Positions 47,949 through 57,481 of a stretch of 64,000 bases of DNA are shown one piece after another; position 1 is the stretch's first letter; the number at the start of each line of letters is the position of its first letter. Origin of the DNA: Burkholderiaceae bacterium. GTDB taxonomy: Bacteria > Pseudomonadota > Gammaproteobacteria > Burkholderiales > Burkholderiaceae_E. Below the pieces are notes generated by a model. That model was not told the DNA's origin. It worked only from the letters and a program-made list of their open reading frames with translations, and did no database searches. A program made the translations under genes and the position numbers. The DNA is taken from contig JAOSJU010000001.1 of assembly GCA_027493945.1 (NCBI GenBank), forward strand, positions 372,001-436,000, in the 5' to 3' direction.

Positions 47949-48929
47949 TCACTCGCGCGGCAAAATCACCACCTTGCCCTTGACGCGCCGCTCCATCACG
48001 TCGCGCAACGCCTGCGCGGCCTGCGCGAGCGGATAGGTCTTCGTGATCGGCGGGCGCACCTTCTTCGACTGGTACAGCGCGAAGAGCTCCCGCAGGTGCT
48101 CGCGAGTGCGCTTCGGGTCGCGCTGCACGAACGCGCCCCAGAACGCGCCCACCAGCGACGCGGTCTTGAGCAGCGGCAGGTTCAGCGGCAGCTTCGGGAT
48201 CTCTCCGGCGGCGAAACCGATCATCAGATGGCGGCCTTCCCAGGCGATCGAACGGAACGCCTGCTCGGTGTACGGCCCGCCCACCGGGTCGTAGATCACG
48301 TCGGGGCCCTTGCCGCTGGTGAGCGCCGCGATGCGCTCGCGCAGGTCTTCGCGGGCGTAGTCGATCGTCTCGTCGGCGCCGTGCTCGCGGCACAGCGCGA
48401 GCTTGTCCTCGCTCGAGGCCGCGGCGATCACCCGCGCGCCCATCGCCTTGCCGATCTCCACCGCCGCGATGCCCACGCCGCCGGCGGCGCCGAGCACCAG
48501 CAGCGTCTCGCCGGCCTCCAGTTTCGCGCGATCCTTCAGCGCGAACAGACTGGTGCCGTAGGCCAGCACGTAGGCCGACGCGGCCGGGAAGTCCATCCCG
48601 TCGGGAATCGGCATCACCCGCGCGGCGTCGGCCACCAGTTCCTGCGCGTAGCCGCCATACGGCACGTTCGCGATCACGCGATCGCCCGCCTTCCAGGGCT
48701 TCACGCCCTCGCCCACTGCGCGCACGATGCCCGCGACTTCGGCCCCCGGCGAGAACGGCAAGGGCGGCTGCAGCTGGTACTTCTTCTGGATGATCAGCGA
48801 ATCGGGGAAGTTCACGCCGGCCGCGTGCACCTCGATCAACACCTGCCCGGCGCCGGGTGCCGGCGTGGGCACGTCCTCGATCACCAGCGACTCGGGCGGC
48901 CCCCGGGCCTTGCACAACACGGCTTTCAT
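47949..48929 (-). CDS. NADPH:quinone oxidoreductase family protein
   Basis: A 326-residue medium-chain reductase of the zinc-independent quinone oxidoreductase type. It starts MKAVLCKARGPPESLVIEDV, has HAAGVNFPDSL near residue 50, PGAEVAGIVRAVGEGV, and the nucleotide-binding motif LGAAGGVGIAAVEIGKAMGA near residue 145. No zinc ligands of alcohol dehydrogenases are seen. It reduces a quinone or an enone; the exact substrate is unknown. Confidence 0.9.
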   Translation of the reverse strand: MKAVLCKARGPPESLVIEDVPTPAPGAGQVLIEVHAAGVNFPDSLIIQKKYQLQPPLPFSPGAEVAGIVRAVGEGVKPWKAGDRVIANVPYGGYAQELVADAARVMPIPDGMDFPAASAYVLAYGTSLFALKDRAKLEAGETLLVLGAAGGVGIAAVEIGKAMGARVIAAASSEDKLALCREHGADETIDYAREDLRERIAALTSGKGPDVIYDPVGGPYTEQAFRSIAWEGRHLMIGFAAGEIPKLPLNLPLLKTASLVGAFWGAFVQRDPKRTREHLRELFALYQSKKVRPPITKTYPLAQAAQALRDVMERRVKGKVVILPRE

Positions 48930-49354
48930 GCGAATAACGGCAGTTGGCCGCTCGCGAACGATATTGCAGGCGCCTGTTGCGGCGGCCCGATCGCGGCAAG
49001 GGTCTGTTCGAGATGCCCGCAGCATCGCACCCGGACCGATTTGCCGTGCGATTGCCCCGCAACTTCCTGCGCCCGGCCCCGTCTGAACCGGCGCAATCTC
49101 GCCTCACCCATCGGGTGACCTCCGCTGTCGGGCGCAAACCCACTGCCCGCAAGGGTCTCCGGCGAGAAGCTCGTCGTCAAGTACGGTCTTCAGGTTCATG
49201 CGATCGCTCCAGGTGGCCGAGACCATCCTTTGGCTGGCAGGACCGCAGTGCTCCTGCGCGAGCGGGGAGGTGGCGGGGATGAACGAAACGCGAGCGATAC
49301 TCGAATTGCTCGCGAGCCTCACTTCGGGTCGATACCCGCTCTCCCGAACCTGCT
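48930..49354. other. 425-bp gap with no recognisable gene
   Basis: Lower coding signal than its surroundings and shorter frames in all directions. A minus-strand stretch near 49104-49199 could encode MNLKTVLDDELLAGDP but matches nothing I recognise and lacks a ribosome site. I see no repeat, tRNA or terminator. It may be decayed sequence at the edge of the toxin-antitoxin cluster. Confidence 0.5.
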
Positions 49355-50062
49355 TCATCGAGGCAGAACCCGGCGAAGTGCGCGGATGTTTTGCCAGACC
49401 TGCGCCTTTGGCACATTCATCGCCATCGCCTCCATGCAGCGCTCCAGCCAGCCAAGGCGCGACCGCACCCGGTCGATCGCCCGGCCGAGATCCCTGTAGA
49501 TCGAGTCGCCGTACGCCTGGCTGGCCCTGGCACCGGCCTGGCGCAACAGCTTCAGTGGTGCGCGCATCATCGCGAGATCGATCAGGTCACGATTGAACAC
49601 GCCGTCGTCAGCCCAACGATCCGAATTTGCGAGCAACTTGCTGGCCACCATGTCCAGCGCCGTCAGCGTGGCGATGCCGAGAATCTCGTCTTCACTGGAG
49701 GGCGCAGCCAACTCGATGCGCCCCTCGAACACGATCTCGAACTTGATCGCCTGGCCTGCCACCTGCAACTTCGTGCGGATTCCATACCGATCGGCACGCA
49801 ACTCGCCGAGCTGGGAGAAAGGCGACTGTTTGCCAGACGTAATGGCCGCAATCCCTTTGCCTCCGGTGAGCAGGTGTCGCAGGGCGCTGTACGCCGCGAG
49901 GTCGGAAACCAGGAAATCGATGCCGACGGACTCCCGATACTCGCCGTAGCGCAACGCGATCGCCGTTCCACCACCGAACAGGCAGTGGCTCTCACGCAGC
50001 AACCTGCCGTCCAGCGACTGAAGCACCATGGCGATTCGCTGGTGGTGCGGACGTTCAAACAT
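49355..50062 (-). CDS. AbiEii-type nucleotidyltransferase toxin-like protein
   Basis: A 235-residue protein of the nucleotidyl transferase AbiEii/AbiGii family. The motif LFGGGTAIALRYGEYRES near residue 28 is clear, but the metal-binding pair that usually reads D-I-D is GID (VGIDFLVSD), so one catalytic aspartate is missing. The later LTALDMVASKLLANSDRW segment is normal. Such proteins are toxins of type IV systems that modify tRNA or other targets. The ATG at 50062 overlaps the upstream XRE antitoxin-like gene by 8 bp. The lost aspartate may mean weak activity or a sequence error. Confidence 0.82.
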   Translation of the reverse strand: MFERPHHQRIAMVLQSLDGRLLRESHCLFGGGTAIALRYGEYRESVGIDFLVSDLAAYSALRHLLTGGKGIAAITSGKQSPFSQLGELRADRYGIRTKLQVAGQAIKFEIVFEGRIELAAPSSEDEILGIATLTALDMVASKLLANSDRWADDGVFNRDLIDLAMMRAPLKLLRQAGARASQAYGDSIYRDLGRAIDRVRSRLGWLERCMEAMAMNVPKAQVWQNIRALRRVLPR

Positions 50063-50543
50063 CGCCGCGCGCCTCCCCCAGCGCCGTCCGAAGCGCATCG
50101 ACCAGCTGCCGCTCTGCTGGCTCCATCGCATCGAGATCGAGATGGCGCCAATTGCGCTCGTAGATGCCCAGCGCCTCGGCCGGCGTCAGCGAATCCGTGC
50201 CGTGAACATGCCAGGCCAGCTGCCTCAGCTGCGGGTAATCCGACAGGCGGATGCGCGCGGGAATCCAGCCTTCGCGGTCTGTGCCGACACTCCGTGCACC
50301 GCGCGCCGGCTCGCCAATTTCCAGCTTCAGGCCCAAGGCAGCCACTGCCGCGAGATAGGCACCCATGGTGACCGACGGTTCCCCTTTCTCGATCCGGTGC
50401 AAGGTGACCCGCGACATGCCGGCAGCCTCGGCCGCCGAGGCCGCGCTGACACCCAGCGCCTTCCGGCGCGATCGGATGAGCTCGCCGAGGGTGCGCAATC
50501 TGGCCGCAAGTTCGGCCGGTAGCTGAGGGGCGGAAGCTGGCAT
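50055..50543 (-). CDS. XRE-family antitoxin-like regulator
   Basis: A 162-residue DNA-binding protein. The helix-turn-helix lies near residues 30-60 (SAASAAEAAGMSRVTLHRIE, then KGEPSVTMGAYLAAVAALGL). The C-terminal 80 residues have no domain that I recognise and could contact the toxin. It is encoded directly upstream of the nucleotidyltransferase with an 8-bp overlap, so the pair is a likely toxin-antitoxin module. ATG 50543 with AGGAAA upstream is preferred; an in-frame GTG is at 50564. Confidence 0.82.
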   Translation of the reverse strand: MPASAPQLPAELAARLRTLGELIRSRRKALGVSAASAAEAAGMSRVTLHRIEKGEPSVTMGAYLAAVAALGLKLEIGEPARGARSVGTDREGWIPARIRLSDYPQLRQLAWHVHGTDSLTPAEALGIYERNWRHLDLDAMEPAERQLVDALRTALGEARGDV

Positions 50544-50553
50544 AATGTTTCCT

Positions 50554-50581
50554 ATATTAGACACTATGGTCCTTTTGTCAA
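50554..50581 (-). promoter_or_regulatory. Sigma-70 promoter of the XRE/AbiEii-like module
   Basis: On the minus strand TTGACA (50576-50581) and TAATAT (50554-50559) are separated by 16 bp, a near-consensus promoter. Transcription would begin near 50547, only a few nucleotides before the ATG at 50543, so the message may be almost leaderless. Confidence 0.75.
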
Positions 50582-50760
50582 GAATGAGAAACGTATTGTC
50601 CAGGATCTCTCGAGCCTCACGGATCCCGACCCCCGGGCCCTCGCCGAAGCCAAACGCCTGCTCGAGAACCCCGGTCGGGCGGCAGGGATGACCGGCCGTC
50701 CTGCCTTCGAGCTCGCCCTGCCCGTCGTCATGACGGCGCCCGCTATACTCGGAGCCCTCC

Positions 50761-50850
50761 GGAAGCGTGGCCGAGCGGTTTAAGGCACTGGTCTTGAAAA
50801 CCAGCGACGGGGCGACCCGTCCGTGAGTTCGAATCTCACCGCTTCCGCCA
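50761..50850 (+). tRNA. tRNA-Ser (anticodon UGA)
   Basis: A 90-nt class II tRNA. The acceptor stem GGAAGCG pairs with CGCTTCC, and the anticodon arm CTGGTCTTGAAAACCAG gives anticodon TGA. A long variable arm follows (GACGGGGCGACCCGTC), then GAGTTCGAATCTC for the T arm and an encoded CCA end. A TATACT box at 50744-50749 lies 11 bp upstream. It stands between two toxin-antitoxin modules. Confidence 0.97.
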
Positions 50851-50995
50851 CGGGCCCAGATTCAGGCGCGCTTCCCGCCGCCCACACTGCCGGGCCCGCC
50901 AATGGTCCCTGGGCGCCCTCGACTCTCCCGTCCCTGCCCTTGGTACCGCCCTACCCCGCAGCCCCCATCTGCAGGGCGGCTCGTTGGTCTTCGAT

Positions 50996-51008
50996 AACCT
51001 TATAGGTT
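50996..51008. promoter_or_regulatory. MqsA operator upstream of mqsRA
   Basis: AACCT-TAT-AGGTT at 50996-51008 matches the known MqsA palindrome AACCT-N2-4-AGGTT exactly. It lies 11 bp before the mqsR start and overlaps the likely -10 region, so MqsA binding would repress its own operon. Confidence 0.85.
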
Positions 51009-51019
51009 AAAATCATGCG

Positions 51020-51322
51020 ATGGAGAAAGCCAGGCCGCACTACCGACTGGAGGAGATGAAGGCCGACATCGCGAGGCTCGGCGCGGCTGCCTTCACCAGA
51101 ACTGCGATCGATGGCGGCCGGGCAATGGGGCTGACCCCGGCGGAGATGCTGCAAGTGATCGCGGGGCTGTCGGGGCGCAACCTCTACAAGTCGATGACCA
51201 CATACGCAGATCCGCGGATATGGCAGGACGTCTACCACGCCGCCACGGCAAGCGGGCGCGTGGCCTACATCAAGCTCACGCAGGTCAACGACGGGCCGGT
51301 GGTGCAGTTCAAGGAACGATGA
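51020..51322 (+). CDS. mqsR: MqsR-family mRNA interferase toxin
   Basis: A 100-residue toxin of the RelE-like fold. Family features are KARPHYRLEEMKADI at the start, RNLYKSMTTYADPRIWQDVY near residue 53 with the conserved Lys-Ser-Met and Trp-Gln-Asp-Val-Tyr, and the final VVQFKER. MqsR cleaves mRNA, mainly at GCU/GCA sites in E. coli. As usual for this family, the toxin gene comes before the antitoxin. A perfect MqsA operator is directly upstream and the stop overlaps mqsA. Confidence 0.93.
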   Translation: MEKARPHYRLEEMKADIARLGAAAFTRTAIDGGRAMGLTPAEMLQVIAGLSGRNLYKSMTTYADPRIWQDVYHAATASGRVAYIKLTQVNDGPVVQFKER

Positions 51323-51840
51323 TGAACAAGCAATGCGGCGCATGCGGGGCGCGCCAGCTGGCCCCGTTCGAAAACGAGACCTTCGAGATCCAGCACCAGG
51401 GGCGCAAGTCGGTGGTCGAGGGACTGAGCGGGATGCGTTGCAGCGCCTGCGGCGAGGTGACATTCGATTTGCCGAGCGCCCAACGGTATGCAGCCGCCAG
51501 CGACGCGCTGCTCCTCGAGGCGCGCGCGGCGGAACGCGAAACGATCAAGCGGATCCGGCTCAAGCTCGGCCTGACGCAGGAACAGGCAGCGTTCCTGACC
51601 GGTGGCGGGCCCAATGCATTCTCACGTTACGAAACCGGAAAGGCTCGGCCGTTGGCAGCCGTGGTGCACCTGTTCTACCTGCTCGACGCGCATCCCGAGC
51701 TGCTGCACGAGTTGCCCGAACCGCCCGCCAAGCCACGAACGGGTCGCAAGGTTCAGCTCGCAGGTGCACGTCAGCGTGCGGCGTCCAAACCTGTCAGGAA
51801 AGCGTCCGGCGCTCGTCGGCGAAGCGCGGCAGGGGCGTAG
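51319..51840 (+). CDS. mqsA: MqsA-family antitoxin with zinc and HTH domains
   Basis: A 173-residue antitoxin. The N-terminal zinc domain has two CxxC pairs (CGAC near residue 6 and CSAC near 41) and binds toxin; the C-terminal XRE-type HTH (LTQEQAAFLTGGGPNAFSRY, then ETGKARP) binds the operator. The E. coli protein has 131 residues; the extra C-terminal tail of about 40 residues is basic (RQRAASKPVRKASGARRR) and may add DNA contacts. The ATG overlaps the mqsR stop. Confidence 0.92.
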   Translation: MMNKQCGACGARQLAPFENETFEIQHQGRKSVVEGLSGMRCSACGEVTFDLPSAQRYAAASDALLLEARAAERETIKRIRLKLGLTQEQAAFLTGGGPNAFSRYETGKARPLAAVVHLFYLLDAHPELLHELPEPPAKPRTGRKVQLAGARQRAASKPVRKASGARRRSAAGA

Positions 51841-51893
51841 CTGTTGGCACGCAGGGACGAAACGGACGACCGCGTCGAATCTCACCGCCGCCG

Positions 51894-52465
51894 TCAGGCC
51901 AAGTCAAACGCTGGCCAAGGCCACGCCCCCGAGAACAGCCGCTCCAGCCAGAATGTGACGATCTGCGTCTTCACGTCGGTGAGCCGCCCCGCCCGTAGCT
52001 CGTCCATCAGCCAGCCGAGCGTGACGATCTCGACCTCGAGGAACTCGCCGTCGTCGAGCGCCTGCCCGGCGTGCACCAGGTCGCGGCACAGGAACACGTC
52101 GATCGCCTCGTCGGAGAAACCGATCGCGGTATGCAGCCGCGTGAGGAACGCCCACTCGTTGGCGCGATAGCCGGTCTCCTCGACCAGCTCGCGCCGCGCG
52201 GTCTGCAGCGCACTCTCGCCCGGATCGAGCTTGCCGGCCGGCACCTCGACGAATACCGGCCGATCGGATAGCGGAACTGCCGCTCGATCAGGATGCGCTC
52301 GTCGGGGAAGATCGGCACCATCGCGGCCGCTCCCGGATGCACGACGAACTCGCGGTTCGTCGGCCGGCCGTCGGGCAGCCGCACGCGGTCGCGGCGCACT
52401 TCGAGGAAGCCGCCCTTGAAGACGACCTCGGAGTCGATCCGGGTCTCGTGAAGCTCTTTGGCCAC
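51894..52465 (-). CDS. Nudix hydrolase, ADP-ribose pyrophosphatase type (one frameshift)
   Basis: A protein of about 190 residues. The Nudix box GKLDPGESALQTARRELVEE-TG is complete in the second part. The first part reads MAKELHETRIDSEVVFKGGF to ILIERQFRYPI and joins to VFVEVPAGKLD after a lost base near 52255-52262. This layout matches ADP-ribose pyrophosphatases (NudF-like), which recycle ADP-ribose and similar compounds. GTG 52465 is the likely start. It lies 14 bp after nuoN and is probably cotranscribed with complex I, an arrangement frequent in Burkholderiales. Confidence 0.86.
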
Positions 52466-52479
52466 GGCGGATAGGCGCC

Positions 52480-53955
52480 CTACGTCGCCAGCGCCAGCCG
52501 CACCGCCTCGATGCAGGCCGCCATCAGCGGGCCCGGAATGATGCCCAGCCAAAGCACCAGCGCGCCGTTGACCGCCATCGTGGCGTGCGCGCCGTCGGCC
52601 CGCGCGATCGGCGCCTGGCCGGCGGGCGGGTCGAAATACATCACCTTGACCACCCGCAGGTAGTAGAACGCGCCGATCAGCGAGAACAGCACCGCGACCA
52701 CCGCCAGCCACACGTGGCCGACGTCGATCACCGCCTTGAGCACCGCCAGCTTGGCGTAGAAGCCCACGAACGGCGGGATGCCCGCGAACGAGAACATCAT
52801 GATCAGCATCGCCAGCGCCATCCACGGGCGGCGCTGGTTCAGCCCCTTCAGGTCGTCGATCTCGTCGGCCTCGAAGCCGCCGCGCGCCAGCAGCAGCACC
52901 AGGCCGAAGGCACCCAGCGTGGTGAGCACGTAGGTGATCATGTAGAAGAGCGCCGAGCCGTACGCGTAATTGGCGGTCGCCATGTCGCCGTCCACCACCC
53001 CGGCCAGCAGCCCCAGCAGCACGAAGCCGATGTGCGACATCGTCGAGTAGGCCAGCATGCGCTTGAAGTTCGTCTGCGCGATCGCGGCGATGTTGCCCAG
53101 CGCGAGCGAGGCCACCGACAGCACCATCAGCATCTGCTGCCAGTCGGCCGCCACGCCGACCAGCGCCTCGACCAGCAGCCGGAACGCGATCGCGAACGCG
53201 GCGAGCTTCGGCGCGGCCGCCACCAGCAGCGTGGCCGAGGTGGGCGAGCCGTGGTAGACGTCGGGCAGCCACATGTGGAACGGCACCGCGCCCAGCTTGA
53301 ACGCGAGCCCGGCCACCACGAACACCACGCCGAAGGTGAAGACGGTGCGGTTCAGTTGCCCACCGGTGAATGCCGCCGCGATGCGGCCGTGCTCCAGCGT
53401 GCCGGCCGCGCCGTAGATCATCGACATGCCGTAGAGCAGGAACCCGGAGGCGAGCGCGCCCAGCACGAAGTACTTGATCGCCGCCTCGCCGGGCAGCACG
53501 CTGTCGCGGCGCATCGCCACCAGCGCGTACAACGACAGCGACAGCAGTTCGAGCCCGAGGTAGACGATCAGCAGGTTGTTGGCCGAGATCATCACCATCT
53601 GGCCGAGCAGCGAGAACAGCGCCAGCGCGTGGAATTCGCCGCGATCGAGCCCGCGGTCGCGCACGTACTGGCCGCCGTAGACCAGCGTGGCGCCCACCGT
53701 CACGTAGGCGCACAGCTTGAGCAGGTGCGACAGCCCGTCGGCCACGTACATGTTCGAGAACGCGTACTGGGTGGGCGAGCCCACCTGCCACAGCGTGACG
53801 ACGAACGGCGCCACGATCGCCAGCAGCGCGAGCACCGGGGACGGAGGACGCCGATGCGCCGGCACCAGCACGTCGACCAGCAGCACCACGCACACGCCGA
53901 CCAGCAGCGCGATCTCGGGCAGCGCGGCCAGCAGGTTCAGGGATTCGAATTTCAT
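52480..53955 (-). CDS. nuoN: NADH-quinone oxidoreductase subunit N
   Basis: A 491-residue antiporter-like membrane subunit of complex I, with about 14 predicted helices. It opens [20 protein letters not shown] and has the proton-path segments [20 protein letters not shown] (Glu in helix 5), [20 protein letters not shown] (Lys in helix 7) and [14 protein letters not shown]. It is one of three proton-pumping subunits. Start 6 bp after nuoM. Confidence 0.97.
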   Translation of the reverse strand: MKFESLNLLAALPEIALLVGVCVVLLVDVLVPAHRRPPSPVLALLAIVAPFVVTLWQVGSPTQYAFSNMYVADGLSHLLKLCAYVTVGATLVYGGQYVRDRGLDRGEFHALALFSLLGQMVMISANNLLIVYLGLELLSLSLYALVAMRRDSVLPGEAAIKYFVLGALASGFLLYGMSMIYGAAGTLEHGRIAAAFTGGQLNRTVFTFGVVFVVAGLAFKLGAVPFHMWLPDVYHGSPTSATLLVAAAPKLAAFAIAFRLLVEALVGVAADWQQMLMVLSVASLALGNIAAIAQTNFKRMLAYSTMSHIGFVLLGLLAGVVDGDMATANYAYGSALFYMITYVLTTLGAFGLVLLLARGGFEADEIDDLKGLNQRRPWMALAMLIMMFSFAGIPPFVGFYAKLAVLKAVIDVGHVWLAVVAVLFSLIGAFYYLRVVKVMYFDPPAGQAPIARADGAHATMAVNGALVLWLGIIPGPLMAACIEAVRLALAT

Positions 53956-53961
53956 CGTTCG

Positions 53962-55443
53962 TTACTCGAGCTTCGAGGCCGCGACGTGCTCGAGCAGCGC
54001 CCTGGCCGACGCCTCGGTCATGTCGGTGACCGGCTTCGGATAGATGCCCATGCCGAGCACCAGCAGCGCCATCGCGACCAGCATCCAGAACTCGCGGCGG
54101 CCCACGTCCTGCATCTTCGCGACGCGGTCGTTGGCCACCGCGCCGAAGATCACCCGCTTGTACATCCACAGCGAATACGCCGCGCCCCAGATCAGCGTGC
54201 TCGCCGCCGCCAGCGCCACCCAGAAATTGAACTGCACCGCGCCCAGGATGACGAAGAACTCGCCGACGAAGCCCGAGGTGCCCGGCAGCCCCGAATTGGC
54301 CATCGAGAACAGCATGAACAGCGCGGCGAACTTCGGCATCGTGTTGACCACGCCGCCGTAGTCGGCAATTTGCCGCGAGTGCAGCCGGTCGTAGAGCACG
54401 CCGATGCACAGGAACATCGCCCCCGAAACGAAGCCGTGCGAGATCATCTGCACGATCGCGCCCTGCATCCCCATCTGGTTGAACATGAAGAAGCCGAGCG
54501 TGACGAAGCCCATGTGCGCCACCGACGAATAGGCCACCAGCTTCTTCATGTCGGCCTGCACCAGCGCGACCAGCCCCACGTAGACCACCGCGATCAGCGA
54601 CAGCGCGATGACCAGGCCCGCCAGTTCGTGGCTGGCGTCGGGGGCGATCGGCAGCGAGAAGCGCACGAAGCCGTAGGCGCCCAGCTTCAGCATCACCGCG
54701 GCCAGCACCACCGAACCGCCGGTGGGCGCCTCGACGTGCGCGTCGGGCAGCCAGGTGTGCACCGGCCACATCGGCACCTTGACCGCGAACGCGGCCATGA
54801 ACGCGACGAAGATCAGCACCTGCTCGCGCAGCGACAGCGGCAGCGCGTGCCAGTCGAGGATCTCGAACGAGCCCGACTTCATGTACAGGTAGATGATCGC
54901 CACCAGCGTGAGCAGCGAGCCGAGCAGCGTGTAGAGGAAGAACTTGAAGGCCGCATAGACCCGGTTCGGGCCGCCCCAGACGCCGATGATGATGTACATC
55001 GGGATGAGCGTGGCCTCGAAGAACACGTAGAACAGCAGCCCGTCGAGCGCCGAAAACACGCCCACCATCAGCCCCGAGAGGATCAGGAACGCGGCCATGT
55101 ACTGCGCGACCTTGTCCTCGATGACCTCCCAGCCGGCAACCACCACGAACACGGTGATGATCGCGGTGAGCAGCACGAACCACACCGACAGGCCGTCCAC
55201 GCCCAGGTGATAGTGCGCCGACAGCGCGTCGATCCAGCGCGTGCGCTCGACGAACTGCATCGCCGCCGACGCGCGCTCGAAGTCGGTGAACAGCGGCACC
55301 GTGACCAGCAGGCCGGCGAGCGCGCCGGCCAGCGCCACGCCGCGCACCAGCCCGGGGTTGCGGTCGCTGCCCAGCATCAGCAGCGCCACGCCGAACGCGA
55401 TCGGAACCCAGATGGCGGCGCTGAGAATCGGAAAGGAGCTCAT
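53962..55443 (-). CDS. nuoM: NADH-quinone oxidoreductase subunit M
   Basis: A 493-residue antiporter-like complex I subunit. Marker segments are FYVFFEATLIPMYIIIGVWG (helix 5 Glu), KVPMWPVHTWLPDAHVEAPT (helix 7 Lys) and AHMGFVTLGFFMFNQMGMQG. About 14 membrane helices are expected and all key charged residues seen are in place. The gene lies 24 bp after nuoL. Confidence 0.97.
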   Translation of the reverse strand: MSSFPILSAAIWVPIAFGVALLMLGSDRNPGLVRGVALAGALAGLLVTVPLFTDFERASAAMQFVERTRWIDALSAHYHLGVDGLSVWFVLLTAIITVFVVVAGWEVIEDKVAQYMAAFLILSGLMVGVFSALDGLLFYVFFEATLIPMYIIIGVWGGPNRVYAAFKFFLYTLLGSLLTLVAIIYLYMKSGSFEILDWHALPLSLREQVLIFVAFMAAFAVKVPMWPVHTWLPDAHVEAPTGGSVVLAAVMLKLGAYGFVRFSLPIAPDASHELAGLVIALSLIAVVYVGLVALVQADMKKLVAYSSVAHMGFVTLGFFMFNQMGMQGAIVQMISHGFVSGAMFLCIGVLYDRLHSRQIADYGGVVNTMPKFAALFMLFSMANSGLPGTSGFVGEFFVILGAVQFNFWVALAAASTLIWGAAYSLWMYKRVIFGAVANDRVAKMQDVGRREFWMLVAMALLVLGMGIYPKPVTDMTEASARALLEHVAASKLE

Positions 55444-55467
55444 GTTCTCGGTCGTCTATGTCGCGTT

Positions 55468-57473
55468 TCAGCGCCGCACCAGCGGCAGCACGACGAACAG
55501 CAGCAGCAGCGCCACGCCGACGATCATCGTGATCGCGTAGCTGTTCAGCCGTCCGGTCTGCGCCAGCCGCAGCACGCCGGCGAACCAGCCGACCAGCCGC
55601 GCGCTGCCGTCGATCGCCACGCCGTCGATCAGCGCCTGGTCGCCCCCTTCCACAGGCCGCGCCCGACGAGCCGCGCGCCGCCGGCGAAGACGACTTCGTT
55701 GATCCGGTCGAGGTAGTACTTGTTGTCGAGCAGCCGGTAGATCCCGGCGAAGCGTACGGCGAGCGCCTCGGGCAGCCGCGGGTTCACCATGTAGCAGTAG
55801 TACGCCGAGGCCACGCCGGCCAGCGAGAGCCAGAAGACCGGCGTGCTCACCGAGTGCAGCCCCATCGCCCACCAGCCGTGGAACTCGTGCGCCAGTTCGG
55901 CCATCGCCGGATGCCGTTCGGCCGTCGCGATGACGTCCTTGAAGAAGTCGCTGAAGATCATCGGCCACACCGTGTACAGGCCGATCAGCACCGACGGGAT
56001 CGCCAGCAGCACCAGCGGGATCGTGACCACCGCCGGCGACTCGTGGGGCTTCTCGCCCGCGGCCAGGCCGTGACGGTGCCCGCCCTCGAAGTCGTCGTGG
56101 CCGTGGACCGACCTGCCCCAGCGCTCCTCGCCGTGGAACACCAGGAAGTACATCCGGAACGAGTAGAACGCGGTGACGAACACGCCGGCCAGCACCGCCC
56201 ACCAGGCGAAGCCCGCGCCCGGCACGTTGGCGTGGCGCGCGGCCTCGATGATCAGGTCTTTCGAATAGAAGCCCGAGAAGAACGGGGTGCCGATCAGCGC
56301 CAGCGATCCGGCCAGCGCGGTGATCCAGGTGATCGGCATGTACTTGCGCAGCCCGCCCATGTTGCGGATGTCCTGGTCGTGATGCATGCCGATGATCACC
56401 GAGCCGGCGGCCAGGAACAGCAGCGCCTTGAAGAAGGCGTGCGTCATCAGGTGGAAGATGGCCACGCCGTAGGCCGAGGCGCCCAGCGCGACTGTCATGT
56501 AGCCAAGCTGCGACAGCGTGGAATACGCGATCACGCGCTTGATGTCGTTCTGCACGATGCCCAGGAAGCCCATGAAGAGCGCGGTGATCGCACCGATCGT
56601 GATCACCAGCCCGAGCGCGGTGTCCGACAACTCGAACAGCGGCGACATCCGCGCCACCATGAAGATGCCGGCGGTCACCATCGTGGCCGCGTGGATCAGC
56701 GCCGAGATCGGCGTCGGGCCTTCCATCGAGTCGGGCAGCCAGACGTGCAGCGGAAACTGCGCCGACTTGCCCATCGCACCGATGAACAGGCAGATACAGG
56801 CCAGCGTGAGCAGCGACCACGGCGTGCCCGGGATCAGCTCGATCGTGCGGTCGGCGAGTGCGGGCGCGGCCGCGAACGCCTGCGCATAGTCGAGCGAGCC
56901 GAGATATGCCAGCACCACCCCGATGCCCAGCACGAAGCCGAAGTCGCCGACCCGGTTGACCAGGAACGCCTTGAGGTTGGCGTGAATCGCCGTGGGGCGC
57001 GTGTACCAGAAGCCGATCAGCAGGTACGACACCAGGCCCACCGCCTCCCAGCCGAAGAACAGCTGCATGAAGTTGTTGGCCATCACCAGCATCATCATCG
57101 AGAAGGTGAACAGCGAGATGTACGAGAAGAAGCGCTGGTATCCCGGATCGTCGGCCATGTAGCCGATGGTGTAGACGTGCACCATCAGGGAAACGAAGGT
57201 GACGACGCACATCATCGTGGCGGTGAGCGTGTCGATCAGGAAGCCGACTTCGAGCTTCACGCCGCCGATCGTCGCCCACGAGTACACGGTGCCGTTGAAG
57301 ACGTTGCCCTGAAGCACGTCGGCCAGCGTCCACATCGACGCGAAGAAGGCGATCGCGACACCGGCGATGGTCACCGTGTGGGCGCCGGCGCGGCCGATCG
57401 TGCGGCCGAACAGGCCGGCCAGCAGCGCGCCGGCCAGCGGGGCGAATGCGGCGAGGAGGTAGGCTGTTTTCAT
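55468..57473 (-). CDS. nuoL: NADH-quinone oxidoreductase subunit L (one frameshift near 3' end)
   Basis: The largest antiporter-like complex I subunit, about 668 residues with a C-terminal lateral helix that braces the membrane arm. Core segments are FFGWEAVGLVSYLLIGFWYT, KSAQFPLHVWLPDSMEGPTP and THAFFKALLFLAAGSVI. Near 55648-55653 a G/C run lacks one base; without repair the protein stops early after GLWKGATRR. With repair it continues GGDQALIDGVAIDGSARLVG to the normal C-terminal helix ending LPLVRR. Start 8 bp after nuoK. Confidence 0.95.
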
Positions 57474-57481
57474 GGCGTCGC

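Noticed and set aside
50587..50760. Small gene between the XRE promoter and tRNA-Ser
   Set aside because: A few frames are open but none has a start with a ribosome site or recognisable residues; the TATACT box fits a tRNA promoter better.
52585..55716. Very long plus-strand frame opposite nuoN and nuoM
   Set aside because: Antisense shadow of conserved membrane protein genes, rich in His and Arg with no known domain.
55629..57473. A genuinely shortened NuoL
   Set aside because: The missing C-terminal helix is encoded intact in the next frame directly after a G/C run, so a one-base error explains it.
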